From Hofstenia miamia (lineage: Eukaryota > Xenacoelomorpha > Acoela > Hofsteniidae): a stretch of 64,000 nucleotides of DNA. The position numbers were made by a program, and so were the translations under genes. The notes beneath the pieces are model-generated. The model worked only from the letters and a program-made list of their open reading frames with translations. It was not told the origin of the DNA and ran no database searches. Within the stretch, counting starts at the first letter, position 1, and each line of letters starts with the position of its first letter. The stretch lies in assembly GCA_900660155.1 (NCBI GenBank), contig CABFPE010000155.1, positions 1,242,848 through 1,306,847 of the forward strand, given 5' to 3'. Of the stretch, positions 12,901 to 27,100 are shown in pieces.

Positions 12901-15900
12901 TACAATTGCAACTCAGGACTTCATTATTTTAATGATTTATATAAAAATGAAGCTTCAATAGTGAACATAACAACAGCTAAATTCCAAAAAACATTGGGCG
13001 CTTCAAATCCAGTTCATTCTATTATATCTACATGTAAATAAAAAAATTGAAAAACTATTGTAGTGGCAGAAATAGCAATAAATCAGACATGTTGAGTTGT
13101 GCAATCACTAGTCGTGGCTAAAACCAAGGTGTACACCTTGGTAAAAACCCCTGTTTGGCTAATTTTGCTCTTTTTAAAGCATGTTGAACAGAAATAGAAC
13201 ACATTGTTCTTAATAGGCATGTTTCTTAATTTACTATTCCCACAAAACACGTGTTATTTGACAACAATTTATATTTCATTTTAAATAATGAGCGGGTGCT
13301 GGTCATTCGTGATTGATAAGATAATGAAAATGAATAAACATACATTACAGAAAATAATCGAACGTATTTATTGTTTGTTTTGTCCTTGAAAAAAACAAAC
13401 GTGCATTTTAAACATATTTGAAACTCCCCGTTCTTTTGTAAGCCAACGCTGGTTGAAAATGTGTATAAACCTGCAAATGCACAGAGGCATCATCTTTCCT
13501 TGAGAAAAGCTGTGGAATACGGGAATTCGTTTCTTAGTAAGCCTTAATAATGGCTGCATATATTAGCAATTCATTTTTTAATATTGTATATAAGGAAAAT
13601 GAATTTAGAATCTCCTTGTCATATATTATGCTTAGCCCTCATTTAATTCTATTTCTACTTAAATAGCAAACCGCTTTGTTGACATTTGTGAACAATTTTA
13701 TCAAAGCCTGCTAATAAATACTAAAAGCAATGATGAAGATTTCTGGTGCTAAAACTTGTTCTTGTGCCTGATGCAGAGGTGCCGATAATGGTATGGTGCG
13801 ATACCATTATGTACCATATTATGGTTACTATGATGGCATGGTAGGAAAAAAATTATGGCCATTATGGATGACAAACTTCAATATATGGCCATAATGGAAA
13901 TCCATAAAATTATTGTTAGATATGATATATTATACCATATATCAATTTGGGTAAATACACATCTATACCCTCGTTAGAAGAATAACAAAACTTATCACCT
14001 ATTATTAATATCGATTTCTTACAATTTCTTAATGACCTGGCGATGAGATTACCAGAATCAGCTCAACGCGGTTTCCTGAAATACTATGTAAGTCTATCAC
14101 ATTTGCCTCTACAATTTGTATTACTTGGGTTAGCGGAGTTCTTAGCACGCCACCAAATTGAGATGAATGTAGAAGATGATGTTCAGTCTGCACCAGAAGA
14201 CACATCAAATGTAAGCCTCGGTTAGAACGACATAGAATTTCCACATGGAATGTCAGATACATCTGTATTGCTCGATATCGATGCGCGACAAGATAAAAAA
14301 TTTTAATCACATCAAGATAGATTGGGAAAAACTTCACAATCATCACGCTCTTCCTCCTCGTATCAAATTGATCAAAGCAACGTTCATTTCTTTTACCAAA
14401 TTCAGACCACATGTAACAAAGCATCCTAGGAAATTTTCTCCACATATCGAAAGTCACCTCACGACTCATATTCAAGCGTTACAGGAAGCAAAAATCATTG
14501 AAAGATCCCGCGATCTCCCTTAATATTTAATTGTTTCGCAGTGCCTAAAAATCGACAAAAGATTAGACTAGTGAGAGACTTCAGTCCTGTAACAGATATT
14601 TTTTATCACCCTAAATTGTATCTGCCACTTTTTCTTAAAGTTATTAAAAACTATACTTCTCCACGAAATCACGTTATGCTAACATTAGATTTACGTTCAG
14701 CATTCTACCATCTCGACTTACGGAGAAGACCAACTCTATAAAACTTGTGTCTTGGCATCCAACGGAGAACGATTTAGATTTACTAAATAACCTATGGGAT
14801 TAGCTATCTTCACATATAGTTGTCAAATGTTTCTTAAAAAAACATTCTTGCTCTTCTAAAAGAAAAATGCAGCCTTTGCTGGGGACATAGTTCTCACGTT
14901 CCATACCTCCAGATTTCCAGAAATGAATTCCTATTTATCCTTCTTAAAAGATTGCGGGATCAAATTCCAAGAAGAAAAGAGGAACAGACGACCTACAGAT
15001 GCAGCAAATGTTCTTGGATTTATCTTAAACTTACCGAGATCAGAATTATCATTGACTAAGCTAAAGAAAACGTTTTAGGACATTTGGCATTCTCATGGCC
15101 ACTCATAGGCCCATGAGCAGTAATCAAACCGCTATATCATTCCATGGAAAGACCTAATTGGATTACTTTAGTGAGATTATTGTTTATTATGTTACCTCAC
15201 AAATACAGTTGGAATCTACCTATAAATGAAGAAAAAGAGTTGTGGTTCGCATCAGATTACGCATTAGGAATAGTGAAATGTAATACAAACCACCCACTAT
15301 CCTATACTTATATCTTAGAAGATACCGATGCACATATATATGACAAAGAGCTTACTGCATTAACTATAGCAGCTTTCTTAGCAAAACCCAACTCAACGAT
15401 TATTACAGATTCTCAACCGTTATATCATGCAACTCGCAAAGGAAAGAGTGCAATATTCCTTATTTGAACTTTCTATTACATTGAATATTTTAGTGTTTAT
15501 TAAAAGTTTAGTTGTAGAATGGGTACCATCCATCTAGGGAAACCCCGCAGATGTGCCTAGTAGAAATTTTCATAATTTTGTTCAATTAACGAATTTGTTA
15601 TCGAATTCTTCTCGCAACACTTACGTACACCACTTAGCACACTTGAATTTCATATAAATAGCCACGAGAGTAATCCGAAATTTTAGTTGCTTATTTCAGT
15701 TTGTTTGGAATAAGGGAATAAATTTTGTTTATATCCTGCATAAATTTCACCATCATTCACCAAATTTTACATAATGGCCATTATGGCGATGATACATGGA
15801 CGAAAATAATAATATGGCTGTTAAGGTGCATAATTGCATTTGTGGTTAGTGCCTGTTATGTCATATCTGAAACTTGTTGTCAGGCATTGGTAAAATAGAA

Positions 15901-16173
15901 TGATTTGCTGTTTAGCTTTAAATAGTTGTGTTTAACAATGACCATTATGGATGGCTAATAATTTTCGGCTTGCCATATATGTCCATAGAATAAAGGGTAC
16001 CCTGGCCGAGAGTACACGCAAATAAGAATTTTTTCAATAAGAAATGCTATTATTGTAAAAAAATTCGTTTTAACTTGTTATTTGTACATATGTTTATAAT
16101 AAATTGTTAAAAGAGAATAGTTTTAGCTATGTTCTATTGTCAAGCAGATTTGCGTGAATCTCAGCGATGTTAC

Positions 16174-16204
<31 letters not shown>

Positions 16205-18026
16205 ATCAAATTCTTCACCAAACGTGAATGCGCGGTAAAAGGTAAAGTCTGCATAATGCATTGTTAATGGCATTATACTATTTAATATTTCAAACAAGTA
16301 TATTTAATATAGTATATACATTTACGTTTACTTTACAACCAAAAATCCTATTAGTATTAATGCTGCTATTGGATATATGGGCATTCTACAACAATCCTAC
16401 TGGTGTTCCCAGTGCAGGTTATTAATGATTTGATTCTCTTTAAAGTCATAGCTTAAATACTTTAAATTGCATCCAATTTCTAAATCATAAATTTACTTAA
16501 AAATATGATAATCTTCTTTAAGCTCAAAACAAGAAAAATGGATATTGTACCAACACTTCTATAGATATTAGTAAGTATCAAAGAATTTGCACAAAAGCAT
16601 CTGAATGAATCTATGAAAAAGATTTTCCCTCTCAGCCTTAGAAAAATTCATTGTTAATAACAGATTTGAGGGTTTTTAAAGTCATACACAAGGATTGTAG
16701 AAATATCTAAGTGATAACGATGGTGCAATGTCATGGATATCGCAATAAATTTATTTAACCAATGATTTTAAACAATGAACGGTTCATAAAAATCAATTGG
16801 GAAAGATATAAAAATCTGTATCCTATTTTCTGAAATCTGTTAAATTATTTACACTCTAATTTCAATGTAAATTAATTGTTATATTAAATAATTCGCTATT
16901 GATTGATTGTTAACATAAATATATGGGTTGAATGCCATTTTGTTGTTAACAGAATCAATCAAGCCCTAAAATCATTCGAATATTTTTTAAAAAATTAAGA
17001 CAAAATCCAAATATCAATTGTTTTATTATTGATTGATACACACTATGTGATATGGCTTCATACAAAACGAGCACAACTTAAATGCAAGCATAGGAAATTA
17101 ACAGCCATACAACTATAAACGATGGCATTCAAATTATTCCTCTTCTTAAAACATTAGAAGAAACTTCAAAGTAAAAGAAAGTAAATTAATTAGAAGTAAT
17201 GAAAATCAACAAAGCGGAAAGCGATAACATTTGATAAAACATTTCCGACACAAATTACGAAATGCTTATTCAAACAGATTATTAAGAAAAAACAACAATG
17301 AAATGGACATTTGTACAGTGATGTGGATTTGCTTTATATATTCATGTACACGATGGAGGAATAAATAGGGTTCTTCACTAAGATGACCTAACATGGTGAA
17401 GTATTTAAATGGTATTGGCTGTGTGCTTCGATGGGCTTTCAGATTGATTAGCAGCAAGTATCGCCGCAGACAGTTCTTGTGAAGGAAGCTAATTAGATTG
17501 TAATCGTTTCTACAAAATGATGACCGCGATGGCATTAGAAAAATTACGATCAAAAAACATGTTGTGGATCTTGGTTTTTGGCAAATTTTATGAAATGAAG
17601 TTTTATGTTTTAAATGTTTAAAACACGGCTGTTTTTTGTTCAAACCATGTTCTCTGCCCCTGTAACCTAAAATATATCTGAAAAGGAGCAATTGAATGGA
17701 CATGCGGGGAAAATAAACATTTGCAATAAAACCCATCAATAAACAGATCAAAATGAAATTCATAAAATGATTTGATAAAATAACTGTCTTAGTCTTATCA
17801 AAGATTCGATATTGCTTGAACCTTCGTTGCACGGATAAAAATTCCACTATGTGAATAACAACGGTTTGTGTTGTAGGCACGAACACACGTCAGACACGGG
17901 GCCGTATTTAAGAGTACGGTTGATATTCCAAGCACATTCTCGATTCTAGAAGATAACTTATTGATAGTGAACGAAGATTCATATAAAAATCGTTAATAAA
18001 ATTATAAGTGTTTGTAGGTTGATTGG

Positions 18027-18057
<31 letters not shown>

Positions 18058-18149
18058 NNNNNNNNNNNNNNNNNNNNNNNNNNNNNNNNNNNNNNNNNNN
18101 NNNNNNNNNNNNNNNNNNNNNNNNNNNNNNNNNNNNNNNNNNNNNNNAA

Positions 18150-18184
<35 letters not shown>

Positions 18185-21100
18185 CATTTTTGAAAAGTCG
18201 AAATAACACCACTTGAAAAATATTATTTATTAACACTCATATAATATCTACATGTCAAATAATCATAACTTGGAACGGTAATTATCAACGCTGACAGTCA
18301 AATATAACAACATGTTAAAAGTCAGAATTAATTATGAAATTCACTGTTTGATAAAAGGCATCGGACAATAAAAATTACCAACAATGAAACAATTGCCTTA
18401 AATTTTGTAGGCAAGATATAGCTATGCACATGATTAAAGAGAAATATCAAAATCGGAATATTAATCAAGAGCGTGAATTGTAAAAATCAATTATCTACGA
18501 GAAGGATGTGAATACTTGTATTCTAAAAATATCCCTCGGAATTCGTTCTTGACTTGAATTCGATAATTCTATACATAGACCATGTCTATGGAGAGAAATA
18601 AACTCTGGAAATAAGTTTATGCGTCTGGTTCAATTTTACAGAATAAATGGATTTCTTTGGAAATTCAGAATTATATTTCAAAGAGTGAGGAAAGAATTTT
18701 ATTTCTTATCAACAGCTGCTACAGCTACGAATCTTGAAGACTGCAGTACAATTAGCTAAACAACTATTTTCTTGGCACGTGTTAACTGTTCACATCTTGG
18801 GAGAATACATTTTTAAAACAGTCCTTTGAGACCGTCTCAATTCATTGCTTTAATCTCTTGTATAAAAACTAAATTTTTGCAGTAAAAAACAAGTGCACTT
18901 TTTCAATTCCTTAATTGTATTGCACCTAGAAAATGACGTCGGTACCCGATAAAACTCAACCCGATTTCGGGTTTCAGATCGAGTCTAGTTCAGGTATAAA
19001 ATTGCCGGCTCGGATCGGGTATAAAGATTAGATTGATTTATAAAAGGATAGTGATGTTATCGACCACTCCATTTGAGAAAGATATAAGACAATAAGTAAT
19101 ACAAATTAATTGTTTACACACAAATAAATAGATGTAAATTGCCTTGAAGAATAAAGTTAGAAATATGTGGTATGGTTTATGCTATGAAAGCAATTTAGGT
19201 TTAAGGCATAGATGAGAAACTATGTTAGCAATTTGATGATCACAAGGATTCCAGTAGCGGGTAGTGACACCATTAATGAAAAAGAAGAGCAGGCGTAATT
19301 TATTCATCGCGTTCAAAGATGAAAATCATGTGGTTTCCTATAACAGGCTTCCTTCCAAAATGCATTCAAAAGAAATTCATGGTCTAATCTAATTTGCAAA
19401 AATTGGATGCTTTGCGAGTCAATAAGCCGTTATTGTGTAGCGGCGCTTTGGCGATAAAATTAATTGAACACTGAATAGTTGCATTTCACAGAGGTGTAAT
19501 TAAATTAAGTTTTTAAAAAAAATGCATAGAAGGATTCATTCAATAAAGTCGATATTTAATTAGAAAATGTTGATGTTTTTGTTGCGAATCCCATTTTGTT
19601 GAAATAAATAAGTAGCAACAGTTGAACAATCCTTCGTGTTTTCAGAATTACACAATTCTGATTGGTTGTATAGACAGTCGCGCAGACCTTTGTTGTTACG
19701 AGCGTTGTTTTATCAGTATAAAATTGTCAGTTTGTTAAAATACAAAAAATGGTTCATGTTGTTGGCCAGTGGCATACGCAGGGGGGGACATGGTGGAATG
19801 TCCCCCCCCGTCAGGTTTCCAAATTTGATTGGGTAATAACGATGATGTCCCCCGTCAGAAAATCCTGGGTCCGCCCCTGATGTTGGCTTAAGATATTCAT
19901 TTGGGATAGATAATACAAGAACTATTCTGAACTTTCTGGGAAATGGCATTTACAAACATAAACCTATATTACCAACATTTTTTCATGTTAACCGCTTTAA
20001 ATTGAAACGTAATAGTCAAAGAAAAAGGGTTGTGGAAGCCAAAAGGTAAACTCAACTTCACATGATGCTTTGGTTTCAAACCTGACTTGATTTAAACCTT
20101 TATTCCCGATTTCCTAAAAGCTGCATCTTCTGACTTCCTTACACTATTCTCGAATACAAATATTGGTTTTAAGAATTAACATGCTCAAAGAACAGAAAAT
20201 TTTTCTCTAATTATTTTTTTTCAAAATTGAATTAGTCACGCAAGCATTGAATTGGTGAAACAACATGGATGCTGTCAAACCTGATTTCGATACAGTTTGA
20301 ACTGGACCTGATCTACGACCTCAACCTGACCTAACCTGATTAATTCTGATAAACGTGACAAAAAATAGTTAACTGCTCAACACTAATGTTAAGTATTATA
20401 ATAGTGTTGGTTACTAAAAAATAAAGTGATATTAATGGACCAAAAATATTGAAAAGTTCTATTGCGGATAATGCTACATACTTTGGATAACATGCTCATC
20501 ATAAGATATAAAACTAAATGAATGACTGCAAGAGAATTAAATTTGGATTAGTCTAGAAACTATCTTGATCTAATAAGCATACATAACCTAAATGATGCTT
20601 GAAGAGAGAAAAATGAATTTCTCCACCCCACATGAAATGCTAACATCATGGTGTTCACATTATTAAAATCCGATAGTTTTACTTACATATTATAGCCAAA
20701 CATAATAAATGCCGAAATGAGTTAAAAGGCCATAAAATTACGCATGCACAATGTTCACTTAAGCCAGCTAATATTTCTATTGTCAATGTTAGCATGCTAT
20801 TTTCACCAATCGTTGCCAGGTACTATAAAAGTCAACTACTTACAGTAAATTAAAGAACAGTAATTAATTATAGTTTGGAAATCATAAAGACATTATGAAA
20901 CGTATTTCAATGTTAAACACATTGCTTTAGAAAAGCATTTAAGAAAACGCAAGTGTAAAAGAAGTATGTTTACTTTCAAGAAAGAGGCGCAATGTTTCCT
21001 TGATTGTATAAAGGAGTTCTATCGGGTAAATGTCACTTATATCTGCAAGTGTCATTTTACTTTTGTAATGAAATTGATACTTTATTTCTTCCCACTAATG

Positions 21101-24100
21101 TAGCATTGACATTGCAAATGCTATTACCTTACTGATTTTCATATAGATGTCAGAGAGCTTACTTCAAAACATGATTTCATTACTAGGGTTACATAATCAA
21201 GACATGAATCATTAATATTAACCTGAACAATGGCCCTGCCAACTTTGAGATACAACGACCGAAGACGTGAGGTGTAGCAATGACTAAAGTGAAACCCAAA
21301 TGCATGTACACAGAGAAGCATGGCAACTCGCGTGGGTGACAGCATATCGTAGTCCGGGTGGATAACGAAATAGACTGCTTCGTATGAGATGGCATGAAGC
21401 AATCCACCTATAAACATCGCGAGAATGGGCACATCGAATGCGGTGTAGGCAGTGAGAATGACGATAAAGATGAAGAGCAGCATGGAAGAAGAGAAAAGTG
21501 TAGACCCAGATTTCACAACTATTAACCATGGGACAACAAACAAAGGGAGACACGCCAAATACCGCACCTAAACACTTAATCAATCAAATACATACAAGAA
21601 CCCAATTCTAAGCATTCCTTATGGAGTGAAATTTCAGTATAATTTTAAATAGACAGTTATAATATATTCCATTTTGAACATATAAATTCAAGTTATAAGA
21701 ACTTAAAGTTAATGACGACATGATGATATAAATGCATGTTTTCATATTTGTTGAAAATACATGGAACGTTTTAACTTTCTTAGAGTAAAAAACTTTAAAG
21801 AATGACGCACAGCGATAAGTTTACAAGAATCGGCATTTTCAAGCAAAACTTCACTGAGGCCGCCTTTAGACATAAAAGATATATGATTTTTGTAAACAAA
21901 AGATATTAACATTAAAAAGTTTACAAAAATTAATGAAATAACTTTGAACTATACAAGAGCGCACGTAGGAAATAAATTATAAAGAGAAAAGTTTTGGTGT
22001 ATTGCAAAAAAGCATCAAAAACTTGTGAAATTTCAAAGCAGCATAAATGTTTTAATTTACAGAGATGAAATTTCACACGTGGTGCACAAGCCTGAACGTT
22101 AATGCCTCATTTTTAAACAAAAAGCATCACTCATGAAATGTCATCTTAATAGAAGTTGATATGAAACCAATGGGGGAAGTAAGTGATTTATTATCTAAGA
22201 GTTGACTCAAATAATGACATTATTAAATATCATTTAAAGCATGACATTTAACACCACTGAGTGAGAATTTCATCCAATTTTTATCATACTCCATGAAATT
22301 CTTCTCACATTTTCATTTCCATTACAAGAATATTCAAAATATTAAAAATCTCAAAGTTGCAAGAATATTTAATATTTTAGATATTCGTTAACTGCTGTAA
22401 TTTAGAAAAATAGAAATAAAGATTTTTCTTTAATGAAAAGGAAACACCTACGCTTTGAATAGTTGGAAACTAAAGCTACAATACACTAATTAAATCCTTT
22501 AGCGTTTTGCTTATCTTCCTTTCCTACTAGTGTTTAGGATAATTTAAAATTTTTGTTAGCAGTACCCAAAATATTCGCATTCACCAAGTTCCTTATAATC
22601 AAAGGATTATTTTGTAATAAATCTAAAGAGGGTAATAAACGATGAAATATTTACAAATATTTTGCTAAAAGCCTCTGCAGTACCTTTTCTTTTATTCATT
22701 GAATGAAAAGTCAAGTGTTCAGGTTTAGGAAAATATATTGATAGCATGAAAACTTTTAAATAACGGTGACGCAAGTCTTGCTAAAGTCATCACACTATTA
22801 TCATAGATGGTGTTTATTTTATTAACCAATCGTATCAGCATTTATTTCAATAAGATCTAATGAACATTTGCAAATTGCCAAAATAAAATCCCAGCATATG
22901 AGGGGGACGATTAACCCTTATTTCAAAATCAAAATTAACAATCTGTAAAACTATGCATCACGTATGTAAATATAATGATAAAAGTGTCTTTCATAAGCGT
23001 GGTGATTTACTGTTTACAAGATCAATTCGCATACACAAACATAAAAACTTTTAAGCTTATGTGAAAAACTTCATAAATCAATTCTCTTTTCACAAGATAT
23101 AATTAGACTTTGCATAAATAGCAAAGTATCGTTCATTAGAATAAAGAAATTTTTTTATCAGTTCCCATTTCAAAATTTTCTAGGATTACGTATGTAGGAT
23201 TTGCCAATATTTTAAAAAACGAAACGTAACGCATAGTGTTGAAATGCATATCATGCAATTAGTTGAAAATATGAGACAATCCTTGATAAAGGATATGTCA
23301 GATTCCTAATCAAAATGTAAACAAAGCAAAACCTGGTGACCCATTTTTAGTGACATTTAAATGACGTATTAAAAAAGCACTTTTTCTAAGAATGGCGATT
23401 TATGAATTTAACAACTTGGGAGAGAAGCTAAAACTCAATTCCACATCTAGTTTTATGATTGAAAACCTTTTATGAACTTAGGGATAAATGGAAAAACATT
23501 CAGCCCAAAATTTCCAATAAATTTGTCCAAATTTTGACATAAAATACTAAATTTTTAGAGTTGATTTCCAACAATGCTAGGGGATCTACAGCACTATGTC
23601 TACAACAGACACAAAAATTACTATTAGTCTTGAATAAGTATGTTTTACGTTTACAAATTTTCTTTATGAGTTGACATAATAATGCATAGTTCAAAGTTTT
23701 TATTTTTCCATGATTTTTGAAATTTTGAGTTACTAGCTTCAAGAAAGTATCATATGAATTTGCTTGAGAATATATATATATAGAAAAAAGTTTCAAATGG
23801 TAGAAGCACCCTTAAAGAAGAATCGTTGGAAAATATACTTAAGTCAACTCCAATTCTGCAAAAACTTACATACATAATAATTGGTTCTAAAATCTACTTT
23901 GTTCTCAAACGACGATTTTATTTCTGTCAAATTTCCTTGATAATGATGTTTAAAATCCAAATTAATATGCATTTTTTTGAAAATCAAGCCCAAAGTTCTT
24001 ACATTTTCTATACGTATACAGATCAAATTACAAACGCTAATGCGGGCCGTGTGAACCTCAAAATCAATTGCGCAGCCAGTTTATCTTATCAGAGGATGCT

Positions 24101-27100
24101 ATTCAAAAGGAATCAGACTCCTAGGGTACCGAAGTTCTGTCTTGTTCTGAACTGAAAAAATTAGAAATGTACCCAAGGGCTATGACATGGTGATTTATAT
24201 GGGTGAATAATGTATAAAATTGCGCAAATCTTTAAATACATCAAATTTTTCCTAAACAGAAAATCCTTCAAATCACAGTATATATCATGTAAATCGTTCA
24301 GCAAAGGGTTCAATTAAGTGGATTGTGTCTGATTTTTAAGCACTCGCTCCAAAAATAGTAACATTAAAAAATAGTTTTATGTAACGAAAATTTGAGAATT
24401 TGAATTACGATATTTCAGACAAAACCGTCAACAATTTCTAATCTAAAAAGACCTCTAATGGATTGTTTATTGATACAAAATTTTAAATCCGCAATGTTTG
24501 TCTCAGAAATTATAAAAGAGTCACGTTTTTTCGCCGTTGTCCCGGCGAAGGTCTTTGATTAAAGCCCTGACCTAACCAGTAATTTTAATTGGAATATTTC
24601 GTTTAAGCTCTGCCCGTTATATCGCAAGCATTGAGGAAAGCTTAGTACAGCGGCTCATTAAATTTTTGTGTATTTATTGGGACTAAATATTTCAATGCGG
24701 CTGATATCATAAATTAAAATACCCATTTCAGAATATTTAAATAAACTGCGAAATTTTGGGTGAAATTATCTTACCATATTAGATAACTTAGGTAGAGCGC
24801 AAACGATACAACTTTCGTTGCTAAACCAATTATAGCGAGCAATGTGATAGGATAATTTTGAAATAATTTGAATTCCTCCAATGTGGTTTATCTTAATTGG
24901 CTTCGCAACAAAAGTTGTATCGTTTGCGCGCGGCCTTAGCCCCAGTTACGCACGCACTGGTCACAGCTTCTTAGACAATATTCTGCTCGGCATACTTCCA
25001 ATTTTGGAATGCCTCCAAAATTCAATTTAGCCAAGCTGTTATTGCTAAAATATCCAGTTTCGATGAAACACTAGGTGGTATAGCGTCGAATGATATTGAT
25101 GGTGTACATATTTTCGTGAGTTAATTATCATTTTCAAATGCAACTGTTCTTATTAATGGAACTGCTGATGGTTTAAGATTTGACTAAAAAGGTTATGCAT
25201 CGTCATACTTTTCGCTGTTCGCAATGCGCTAATAACGCGAATAAAAATTCAAAATTAAAATTCGAGCATGGAATCGAATGAATTTATAATTACAGCATGT
25301 AAAAAAATACGCGGTAAACACCTCATTTATAACAAGGTAATGGGCTGAAAATTCAATTTCAGTGTAGCACGCAACGCTATTTATTATATTTTAATTAAAA
25401 TGAACTATAAATAAAAAATGCAGGCTAACATGATTATTTTAAAACAAATCAAAATATATTTTTAACGACACCTCGTTCTTGGCCTTCCTCCAAAAACATC
25501 CTGACTGAGACATGCAATGTTTTTAAAAGAGAAATGTGTTGCATAGTAGCAATATTGTTGTAAAATTAGTCCTTCGAACGATACGAAGCAATTTTAATTT
25601 GAACACGCAGTGGCGTAACAAAAGGGGATTCATGAGGAAGTGACGGGACAGCACATATCATGGTCAGATTTTGAGGAAGATCTAATGCATTTTTTTAATT
25701 TTTATGTGATAAGATCGTGCAAAGTAAATCTATGTTCTGAAACATTAAAGAACGCTTACAACTCCCAGGTTATGGTGATAATTTAGAAATTCCAGAGCAT
25801 TAAGTGAAAATGGGTGCATTTTAAGGGCAACAATTTTGCATTCGAAATTTGATGCATTTATGAAAAAAATTAATATAAAGAAAAATTGATGTATGTTTGG
25901 ATATTTTAGATGCAAAAACATTATCAGAAATGACATTGGGAAATTACTGACGTTGTTTGTGGTAAAATAATATACATTTGTATGCTATTTGCTTAACTGG
26001 TTTATTAATAGCTATTCTAACAGTAATTGGGTAAATTTTGATTGCCAATCAGTGATAGCTAAACATGAATACTAAAATGAATTTTGTTTAATGGTATCTG
26101 CAATTTTCCTCTAAACCCAAGAGATTTTTGGAAAATTTTATCATATAACTCCCAATCATGAACATACTTTATGCATAACAAACCATTTAAAATTAAGTGC
26201 CTATTCAAACGTTTTACTGTTACCAACTATCAGCTAACTATATATGAAAATTTCATTTCCATGCTTGGTATTAAAAATTTTAATGCAATTTTGGGGCCCT
26301 GTGATACCGGGTCAGGAGTCACTGAGTTTCACGAAATTTCAGATGAAAATTCACACAAGCTATTATAGAAAACGTGGACAACCAATATTTTGGAGAATAA
26401 ACAAAAAGTATAATTAAGAAAGAAATTAGACATCGCATTTCGAAAAATAACGCGTAAATAACCCCAAAGTACATACATTGTATATTTTTTAAAGTGTCAA
26501 CAACATTTGAAGTGATGTTCTGAATAATAAAATTGCAGGGCTAATAATGCACTGCAACCTCATTTCAAAGTCAAACTGCTTTAAAACGATTAGTTTCCTA
26601 AAAAAGCAGTTCTTAGACTAATGAGAAAATGGGGGGAAGATAATCTGAACAATTAATTTGTAAGTAAAGCTCACATCCAATCGATAATGCATTTAAGTAC
26701 TAAAGTTAAGCGAAGCATTGAGTGAACTTAAACATTAGCTGACGATGTATGCAGGTAAGCATTCTGTCAAAGATTCTTCAATACCTTAGATCTAAAACAA
26801 CTCCCCCATTTAAATTACATCTATTCAAACTATGCTTTCTTTGAGATTTAGATAACAATCCACTACTTGAGCAGCGACGCATAAGAACTCTTTAAATGGC
26901 GTTCTATTGCAAATAACATTTGTCTATTGACCAAGACGTATACTACCACCATATGCTTGCATCTTGTCTCATGACATGTTTAGAATGTTGTCACATCAAA
27001 ACTGTTGGCAGGTCGGCTATTCAAATAAACACCGTTATATTGCCATTTCTCTTCATGGGGTGATATTTCTCTCTGAATTCACATCCTAAGCTGCAAGTCT

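Larger units (their letters stand above)
13774..16004. mobile_element. Possible hAT-like element split by the reverse transcriptase insertion
   Basis: The left edge starts CAGAGGTGCCGATAATGG and the right edge is the inverse of CAGGGTACCC, weakly matching hAT-style ends. Both flanks are rich in repeated ATGGCCATTATGG-type words (13790-13920, 15770-15800, 15940-15955), absent between 14000 and 15650. This suggests one repeat was opened by the element at 13986-15570. The 8-bp flanks (GCCTGATG, GCCGAGAG) match poorly, so the boundaries are uncertain. Confidence 0.35.
10997..21222. other. ADCY9: Intron 3 of the cyclase gene, rich in transposon remains
   Basis: The 10.2-kb intron holds a 298-bp hAT-like MITE (11247-11544), an 18-base palindrome (13124-13141), a decayed reverse transcriptase element (13986-15570) inside a possible hAT-like element, TA microsatellites at about 16174-16201 and 18028-18182 with an N gap, a long unrecognised minus-strand frame (17266-17886) and a 113-bp MITE (19767-19879). 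Runs of ACCCGA/ACCTGA-like words at 18950-19020 and 20280-20340 may be remains of another element. Confidence 0.7.

Noticed and set aside
14029-14475. Minus-strand 148-codon frame
   Set aside because: It is antisense to the polymerase and upstream frame of the RT element, which explain the sequence on the plus strand.
18002-18236. Frames reading YIYIYI through the N gap
   Set aside because: They are translations of a TA microsatellite and unknown bases.
21189-21583. Two further minus-strand frames over cyclase exon 3
   Set aside because: They are other frames of the same exon; only the frame with membrane spans joins its neighbours in phase.
25613-25650. CAGTGGCGTAAC as a hAT MITE end
   Set aside because: No inverted partner or target duplication was found nearby.
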